Shown in pieces: positions 15,787 to 20,306 of a stretch of DNA of 20,306 nucleotides. The stretch is from UBA12545 sp051024685 (GTDB taxonomy: Bacteria; Bacillota; DSM-521; Neomoorellales; Neomoorellaceae), in assembly GCA_051024685.1 (NCBI GenBank), contig JAZHPA010000051.1:1-20306 (forward strand). Direction: 5' to 3'. Made by a program: the position numbers and the translations under genes. A model generated the notes under the pieces. It ran no database searches, was not told the origin of the DNA, and worked only from the letters and a program-made list of their open reading frames with translations. Position 1 is the stretch's first letter, and the number at the start of each line of letters is the position of its first letter.

Positions 15787-16938
15787 CTACACCTGCCGTA
15801 CATATTCCCAGTATTGCTTTAAGCGCGTGCATATTTCTTCCAGGTGGTCCCCGCCGAACTTCTCCAGAAACGCCCCGGCCAGGACCCAGGCCACCATGGC
15901 CTCGCCTACCACAGCCGCCGCGGGCACGGCGCACACATCGGATCTTTCCACCTCGGCCAGGACTTCTTCTTTAGTAAGCCAGTCCACGCTGCGCAAAGGA
16001 CGGCGCAAGGTGGGAATGGGTTTCATGGCTGCCCGCACTATAAGGGTTTCACCGTTGGTAATACCGCCTTCCAGGCCCCCGGCCCGGTTGGTATAATGGA
16101 AGAAGCCCTTCTCCCGGCTGTAGCCGATTTCGTCGTGGGCCTGGGAACCGGCTTTGGCCGCCAGGGCGAAACCCTCGCCTATTTCCACTCCCTTTATGGC
16201 CGGAATGCTCATGAGAGCCTGGGCCAACCGGCCGTCCAGGCGGCGGTCCCAGTGGACGTGGCTGCCCAAACCCGGCGGCAAGCCGCGGGCCAGAACTTCA
16301 AAAATCCCTCCCAGGGTATCTCCCCTTTCACCAGCCTCGCGGATGGCGGCCACCATGGCTGTCTCGGCTTCTGCGTCGGCACAATACACGGCCGACCTTC
16401 CAGCCTCCCGGGCTTCTTCAAAGGAAATACAGCGCTTTACCTCTACCGGCCCGATCCGGACTACATGGCTGGCCAACTCTACCCCCAAGGCTTCAAGCAG
16501 AGCTTCCGCCACTGCACCGGCGGCCACCCGCGCCGCCGTTTCCCGGGCGCTGGCCCTTTCCAAAATATTGCGCAGGTCCTCCTGGCGGTATTTTAGCCCG
16601 CCGGGGAGGTCGGCATGGCCGGGCCGCGGCCGCGTCACTTGCCGATCCTTTCCGGCTTCCGGCCCCGCAGCCATGATCTCCCGCCAGTTTTCCCAATCGC
16701 GGTTGGTCAAGAGCAAAGCTACGGGGCTCCCTAAGGTTACGCCACCCCTCACCCCGGCCAATATTTCCACCTGGTCCTTTTCAATGGCCATGCGCCCCCC
16801 ACGGCCGTAGCCGCCCTGGCGCCGGGCAAGGCGGGCATTGATGAATTCGGCCGTCAACGGAACCCCGGCGGGTATGCCTTCTACAATAGCTACCAAACCG
16901 CGGCCGTGGGACTCCCCTGCTGTCAAGAGACGCAACAT
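15787..16938 (-). CDS. aroC: Chorismate synthase
   Basis: A 383-residue FMN-dependent enzyme that makes chorismate from EPSP, the last step of the common aromatic pathway. Visible signatures are GESHGRGLVAIVEGIPAG at the N-terminus, RRQGGYGRGGRM (39-50), the central region with RASARETAARVAAGA, and GGITNGE, RAAMKPIPT and STL-like PLRSVDW in the C-terminal third. Length matches bacterial AroC. The ATG at 16938 follows GAGGTG by seven bases and comes 11 bp after the aroE stop. Its stop codon lies only 20 bp from the head of the repeat element that separates it from aroK. Confidence 0.97.
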   Translation of the reverse strand: MLRLLTAGESHGRGLVAIVEGIPAGVPLTAEFINARLARRQGGYGRGGRMAIEKDQVEILAGVRGGVTLGSPVALLLTNRDWENWREIMAAGPEAGKDRQVTRPRPGHADLPGGLKYRQEDLRNILERASARETAARVAAGAVAEALLEALGVELASHVVRIGPVEVKRCISFEEAREAGRSAVYCADAEAETAMVAAIREAGERGDTLGGIFEVLARGLPPGLGSHVHWDRRLDGRLAQALMSIPAIKGVEIGEGFALAAKAGSQAHDEIGYSREKGFFHYTNRAGGLEGGITNGETLIVRAAMKPIPTLRRPLRSVDWLTKEEVLAEVERSDVCAVPAAAVVGEAMVAWVLAGAFLEKFGGDHLEEICTRLKQYWEYVRQV

Positions 16939-16949
16939 CTCATTTCACC

Positions 16950-17798
16950 TCAAAGCAAGCTATCAAGAGTCTTTCGCATGACCTCCAGGGGAGCCTCCCG
17001 GCCGGTCCATAAAGTAAAGGCCTCCGCTCCCTGGTAAAGGAGCATGCTCAAGCCCGGAATAACGGAGCAACCGCGCCGACGGGCCGCTTCAAGCAGTCTG
17101 GTCTCAGGCGGGTTATACACTACGTCGTAAACAAGGTGATGGGGCTGGAGTAAGTCGGGATTAAAGGGAACCTCTTCCCGGTAGGGGTTCATGCCTACAC
17201 TGGTGGTATTAATAACCAGGTCCACCCCGGGCAAAACTTCGGCCAAAGCCCGGTCTTCCAAAGGGAAAATATCTACACCCGGGCAACACGCCTCTTCTAA
17301 AGCCCGGGCCAGTTCCCGGGCCCTATCCCTATTGCGGTTGGCCAGGGTCAAGGCCGCGCACCCTGCCTGGGCCAGAGTAAAGGCCACCGCCCGCGCAGCG
17401 CCTCCGGCTCCTAAAACCAGTGCCCTCTTGCCGGCCGGGTCTACCCCGGCTTCCTCCAAGGAACGCCGAAAACCGCCGGCGTCGGTGTTATATCCCACCA
17501 GCTTCCCCTCTCGGATGACAATAGTATTTACGGCGCCGATCAGACGGGCCAAGGGGTCGATCTCGTCCAGGTAGGCCATAATCGATTCTTTGTGGGGGAT
17601 GGTAACGTTGGCCCCGGCAAAGCCCAGAGCCTTCATACCGGCCACGGCTGCCGGGAGTAAAAGGGGTTGCACACCGAAAGCCAGGTAAACCCAGTCCAGT
17701 CCCAGGGCGCGGAAGGCGGCATTATGTATCTGGGGCGAAAAAGAATGGGCCACCGGGTAGCCCAACAGTCCTACTAATCGGGTTGCAGCCGTGAGCAA
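16950..17798 (-). CDS. aroE: Shikimate dehydrogenase
   Basis: A 282-residue NADPH-dependent enzyme reducing 3-dehydroshikimate to shikimate. The substrate domain shows GYPVAHSFSPQIHNAAF and NVTIPHKE, whose lysine is the catalytic base; GAVNTIV and NTDAGGF follow. The nucleotide domain has GAGGAARAV, NRNRDRA and NTTSVGM. Length is standard. The only sensible start is TTG at 17798, immediately behind AAGGAGAG. It lies 15 bp after yqeG and 11 bp before aroC, consistent with one operon. AroD, AroA and DAHP synthase genes are not in the window. Confidence 0.97.
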   Translation of the reverse strand: MLTAATRLVGLLGYPVAHSFSPQIHNAAFRALGLDWVYLAFGVQPLLLPAAVAGMKALGFAGANVTIPHKESIMAYLDEIDPLARLIGAVNTIVIREGKLVGYNTDAGGFRRSLEEAGVDPAGKRALVLGAGGAARAVAFTLAQAGCAALTLANRNRDRARELARALEEACCPGVDIFPLEDRALAEVLPGVDLVINTTSVGMNPYREEVPFNPDLLQPHHLVYDVVYNPPETRLLEAARRRGCSVIPGLSMLLYQGAEAFTLWTGREAPLEVMRKTLDSLL

Positions 17799-17813
17799 CT
17801 CTCTCCTTCCCCC

Positions 17814-18317
17814 TCAAAGGGGCTCCCCCAGGGCCAGCCACCTTAAGACCACCCGTTCCAGTAAGCGCATAAACCGGGTACCGATGAACTCCCTTTTATC
17901 CAGGGGAACCGCCAGAATGGTATACAACCCCAAACGCTTACCGCCCAAGACATCGGTAAAAAGCTGGTCTCCGATTACCGCCGTTTCTTCCGGTTTGGTT
18001 CCCAACACCTCCATGGCGCGGTAGAAGGCCGCCGCCCTGGGCTTACCGGCTTTAGGGAGGGCGGGAACACCCAGGCATTGCCCTATGACATAAACCCTCT
18101 TCTGTCGGTTGTTGGAAAGCAGGCAGGCCTTTAAATTATAGTTGCTCAACCGGCAGAACCATTCCTGCACTTCCCTGTCCAAGGCCTGTCTGTTCCACTC
18201 GGTAACCGTATTATCCAGATCAATAATCAGTCCCCGTATTCCACGGCGGGACAGCTCTTCCAAAGGGATGCGGAGCAAAGATTTCACATATAGATCGGGG
18301 CGTAAATACTTGAGCAT
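17814..18317 (-). CDS. yqeG: YqeG-family HAD phosphatase (subfamily IIIA)
   Basis: A 167-residue HAD-superfamily phosphatase. Motif I is DLDNT (IDLDNTVTEW), motif II LLSNN, motif III lysine in PKAGKP, and motif IV GDQLFTDVLGG, in that order and spacing. This is the YqeG/PhoSc-like pattern common in Firmicutes, where the gene often lies next to aroE and ribosome-assembly genes; some relatives act as phosphatidylglycerophosphate phosphatases, but the substrate here is unproven. The ATG follows GAGGTG. A clear TATAAT-type promoter lies 34 bp upstream, making yqeG the first gene of the aro-pil transcription unit. Confidence 0.92.
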   Translation of the reverse strand: MLKYLRPDLYVKSLLRIPLEELSRRGIRGLIIDLDNTVTEWNRQALDREVQEWFCRLSNYNLKACLLSNNRQKRVYVIGQCLGVPALPKAGKPRAAAFYRAMEVLGTKPEETAVIGDQLFTDVLGGKRLGLYTILAVPLDKREFIGTRFMRLLERVVLRWLALGEPL

Positions 18318-18350
18318 CCATACACCTCGGTCAGCATTAGATCACGGGTT

Positions 18351-18379
18351 ATTATACCACATCAGCTGCCGCCTTGAAA
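18351..18379 (-). promoter_or_regulatory. Probable sigma-A promoter of the yqeG-aro-pil operon
   Basis: On the minus strand TATAAT (18356-18351) is preceded directly by TGG, an extended -10 (TGnTATAAT). Seventeen bases further upstream is TTTCAA (18379-18374), a weak -35. Transcription would start near 18344, leaving a leader of about 27 bases before the yqeG ATG. This is the only strong promoter-like sequence I found upstream of the aro and pil genes. Confidence 0.7.
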
Positions 18380-18488
18380 CTAATCCCCGCTTTTTTGCCC
18401 TCTCCAAAAGGTTTTTCGCCGAGTCCCTTCTGCCGCGTAGGGAAACCTTTCCCGCTCCCCTTTTGTTCCTGTTCCCGCGGCGGTAAGG

Positions 18489-18587
18489 CTATGGTCTTTC
18501 GGTCAGAAACTCCTTGAGCAGTTTCTGAATGGCCTTTTTCTCGATGTCTGCCCTATAACATACAGACGAAAGCTTAAGGGGGGGCAA
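18489..18587 (-). pseudogene. Short helical reading frame after the recombinase (remnant or frameshifted tail)
   Basis: Directly after the recombinase, in the next frame, an open stretch encodes IEKKAIQKLLKEFLTERP and then TAG. This is a convincing amphipathic helix rather than random sequence. A TTG at 18587 behind GAAGG would give a 32-residue peptide overlapping the recombinase by 14 bases. Alternatively it is the true C-terminus of the recombinase: the recombinase frame ends within a run of seven C residues (18578-18584), and losing one C would fuse the two frames. A remnant of a decayed neighbour gene is a third option. Confidence 0.35.
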
Positions 18588-20046
18588 AGAAACCTTCTAC
18601 TTCCACCCGGCCGTCGGCATAGATTCTAATTTGCCGTACCAGCTCCCGAACGACAGTCTGCTTTGCCGGAAAATCAAGATGGGCGATGGACGCGGCCAGG
18701 ACCTCGACGTACCAGCGCAAGGATCTTGTACTGGTAAACAACGCGCCCTCTCCGTCTCCTGAGATTCTTTCCAGCCGGGCGAGATCCTCTTTCACTTCTT
18801 GCATGGCTCTCTCCTCCTCCCGGCGGTAGCGCTGGTATTCTTCCTCCGTCAGGGTTCCTAAGACCAAATAGGCCCGGTCTATGCGTTCCAGGACCTGCTT
18901 AATCTTCTCCATCCTTTTGCGGGCTTCTGCCAACCGCTGTGAAATTTGGCTTCTTGAGCTTCGCTCTTGGGTGATATACTGTTGCACAAGATCGGGATTG
19001 GCGAGAAAGGAGGCTACCGCTTCCCACACAGCCCCATCCAATTCAGTTGTGTTCCACGGCGGGAGGACGCACCTCTCCTCTTTTCCCCGGGCATCAACCT
19101 TACGGGGATAACGGCGCGGGCAAGTATAGTAGCTGTACTCGTTTTTCCCGGCGCTGCGATGGGTAAAAACCGCGAGGGTACGTCCGCACTCACCGCAAAC
19201 CAGCAGGCGTTGAAGGAGGAACTGCCTGCGGGTGGCCTTAGGATTAAAGCGTTTGGACCTGGCCAAGACTTCCTGGGCCTTAGCAAAGGTAGTCGGAGAG
19301 ATTATCGCCGGTACCAGCACCGGCTTCCAGTCCGGCTGTTCATCCTTGCGGAGCAAACGTCCCGTATATACGGGGTTTTTGAGTATCCTGAGAACCGTAC
19401 TGTATATCCAGCCCTTACCCCTGGGGCCCTGGGGGTGAAGCTGGCTTAGTCTTCGTGTAATCTGCCACGGAGTGAGAGGGGCCAGGGGGTCTGTCAGCCA
19501 ATCGAAAATCTGTTTAACGATCTCCGCTTCCCGGGGATTTATCACCAGAGTATCATTCTCAGCATCCCAATCGTAACCGAAAGGCTTGGCGTAGCAGCGT
19601 ATTTTGCCACTGGCCGCCTTTTTGGCCTTACCCCTCTGGGTGCGCTCTTTAATCAGGGCGTGCTCAAACTGGGCAAAAGCTCCCCGCATCTGGAGGAAAA
19701 GTATGCCCTGGGGTGTCCTTTGCCAGTCAAAGTTAACAAATTCCAGCCTGACACCGGCAGCCTCGAATTCTCGGCAAAGGATCAATAAGTCCGTGAGGTC
19801 CCGCGAAAGGCGGTCCGGGTCATAGACTACCACCAGCTGCACCCGGCCCCCGACTACCTGTTGCCGGAGGTAGCTAAGGGCAGGACGGTTTAGCTCTGTC
19901 CCCGTATAAGCGTCTTCTATTATCTCTATTTCCGTTGCTCCCAGGTCTCGGGCTCTTTTCTCGCCAAGTTCTTTCTGGGTAGCCAGGGAGAAGCCCAGGG
20001 CCTGGTCTTGGGTGCTCACCCGAGCATAAACGATGGCCTTGCTCAT
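18574..20046 (-). CDS. Large serine recombinase (site-specific integrase/resolvase family)
   Basis: A 490-residue large serine recombinase. The catalytic domain (1-145) has YARVSTQDQ with nucleophile Ser11 and Arg9, and DPDRLSRD (76-83) with active-site arginines. The recombinase domain follows at about 155-265 (AKPFGYDW, ILKNPVYTG). A zinc ribbon with cysteines 284, 287, 309 and 326 comes next, then a coiled coil at about 360-428 typical of integrases that control synapsis. ATG at 20046 is chosen because GAGGAGGAG precedes it and the family N-terminus begins there; the frame is open to 20181. Such enzymes integrate or excise phages, integrative elements or developmental insertions. No partner cargo or att site can be seen here. 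It lies on the same strand as yqeG, 256 bp upstream of it. Confidence 0.95.
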   Translation of the reverse strand: MSKAIVYARVSTQDQALGFSLATQKELGEKRARDLGATEIEIIEDAYTGTELNRPALSYLRQQVVGGRVQLVVVYDPDRLSRDLTDLLILCREFEAAGVRLEFVNFDWQRTPQGILFLQMRGAFAQFEHALIKERTQRGKAKKAASGKIRCYAKPFGYDWDAENDTLVINPREAEIVKQIFDWLTDPLAPLTPWQITRRLSQLHPQGPRGKGWIYSTVLRILKNPVYTGRLLRKDEQPDWKPVLVPAIISPTTFAKAQEVLARSKRFNPKATRRQFLLQRLLVCGECGRTLAVFTHRSAGKNEYSYYTCPRRYPRKVDARGKEERCVLPPWNTTELDGAVWEAVASFLANPDLVQQYITQERSSRSQISQRLAEARKRMEKIKQVLERIDRAYLVLGTLTEEEYQRYRREEERAMQEVKEDLARLERISGDGEGALFTSTRSLRWYVEVLAASIAHLDFPAKQTVVRELVRQIRIYADGRVEVEGFFAPP

Positions 20047-20209
20047 AGCCCGGCCTCTCCTCCTCGTTGGGCTCCTGACCCTTTTTGAACAACCCTCCCG
20101 CCGAGTTCTTGACAATCTCCATAACGCGGACCAGGGCCTCGCGCCGGCCGGCGTCGTCTCCCACGGGGACCAGTACGACATTCAGGCGCGGCTTGCCTTT
20201 GCGGGGCAC
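19874..20209 (-). CDS. Possible small protein upstream of and overlapping the recombinase start
   Basis: A GTG at 20209 opens a 111-codon frame. Its first 55 residues look protein-like: a beta-type stretch RLNVVLVPV, then a helix REALVRVMEIVKNS, then a charged tail with GC-rich third positions. The last half (after 20046) is merely the off-frame reading of the recombinase gene and probably has no meaning of its own. A short conserved ORF ahead of a recombinase is a plausible arrangement, but I do not recognise a family. The SD sequence before GTG is weak (AAGGG at about 13 bases). It could be a real gene with a long overlap, or a gene that has lost its original stop. Confidence 0.4.
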   Translation of the reverse strand: MPRKGKPRLNVVLVPVGDDAGRREALVRVMEIVKNSAGGLFKKGQEPNEEERPGYEQGHRLCSGEHPRPGPGLLPGYPERTWREKSPRPGSNGNRDNRRRLYGDRAKPSCP

Positions 20210-20257
20210 TATTTTTCACCAGCCCTTCTCTCTGACGTATCCCCAGTTTTGATCCCA

Positions 20258-20306
20258 GGCCTGCTTGGCTTTCGCTCGCAAAGGCCTCCCTCGCGGGCCA
20301 AACTAG
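20258..20306 (+). repeat. Partial copy (head half) of the repeat element at the right window edge
   Basis: These 49 bases begin GGCCTGCTTGGCTT and match the reverse complement of 15718-15766 at 44 of 49 positions. The copy is cut by the window end at GGCCAAACTAG. It has the same orientation as the partial copy at 1-47. It lies 49 bp upstream of the GTG of the small frame before the recombinase. Confidence 0.85.

Noticed and set aside
18407..18450. AAAGGTTT / AAACCTTT inverted repeat downstream of the recombinase as a terminator
   Set aside because: The 28-base loop is long and no T-run follows on the minus strand; it may be a chance structure.
18574..20046. The serine recombinase as the enzyme mobilising the TIR repeats
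   Set aside because: Large serine recombinases act on att sites without terminal inverted repeats; adjacency to a half copy is the only link.
1..20306. The window as a circular 20-kb replicon joined at the repeat
   Set aside because: Joining the ends would give a repeat lacking its 116-bp centre, and the content is chromosomal housekeeping with no replication genes.
1..20306. CRISPR arrays, tRNA or rRNA genes
   Set aside because: No regularly spaced short direct repeats, tRNA-like or rRNA-like sequences were seen by eye; no search tool was run.

Overview
The window reads almost entirely from the minus strand and looks like a chromosomal piece of a GC-rich, probably thermophilic, monoderm Clostridium-class bacterium (Moorella/Thermanaeromonas-like). 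That placement is an inference. It rests on gene content (YqeG-type HAD phosphatase, aro and pil genes in one block, TldD/TldE, a large serine recombinase), frequent TTG/GTG starts behind strong Shine-Dalgarno (SD) sequences, and the absence of any visible secretin gene. No database search was possible.

Layout in the direction of transcription, from right to left. (1) 20306-18489: half of a repeat element, a possible small ORF, a large serine recombinase, and a short possible reading-frame remnant after it. (2) 18379-13918: an extended -10 promoter, then yqeG, aroE, aroC, a complete 212-bp repeat element, aroK and aroB (shikimate pathway). (3) 13896-2912: a type IV pilus cluster in the order pilB, pilT, [c-di-GMP-I riboswitch plus terminator], pilC, major pilin, pilD, four minor (pseudo)pilins, pilM, pilN, pilO. 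(4) 2831-76: tldD and tldE, overlapping by one base. (5) 47-1: the other half of a repeat element. All gaps are shorter than 300 bp.

The most interesting signal is a two-level cyclic-di-GMP control circuit in the pilus cluster. A textbook GEMM/c-di-GMP-I aptamer lies between pilT and pilC. Its P1 strand also forms the 5' arm of a terminator hairpin whose U-tract runs directly into the pilC start codon, which predicts a ligand-activated ON switch. Upstream of it, PilB carries a two-motif MshEN c-di-GMP-binding domain. The switch would let the aro genes and the pilB/pilT motors be expressed without the pilus body. Second, the alignment protein PilO carries an unusual C-terminal NPCBM-like carbohydrate-binding domain after a Pro/Ala-rich linker. 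Third, a repeat family with GGCCTGCTT..GGCTT terminal inverted repeats has one complete copy between aroC and aroK, and half copies form both window ends. This suggests the window is a draft contig broken in repeats.

Together the pil genes encode a complete inner-membrane type IV pilus machine: extension ATPase, retraction ATPase, platform, pilins, peptidase and the MNO alignment complex.
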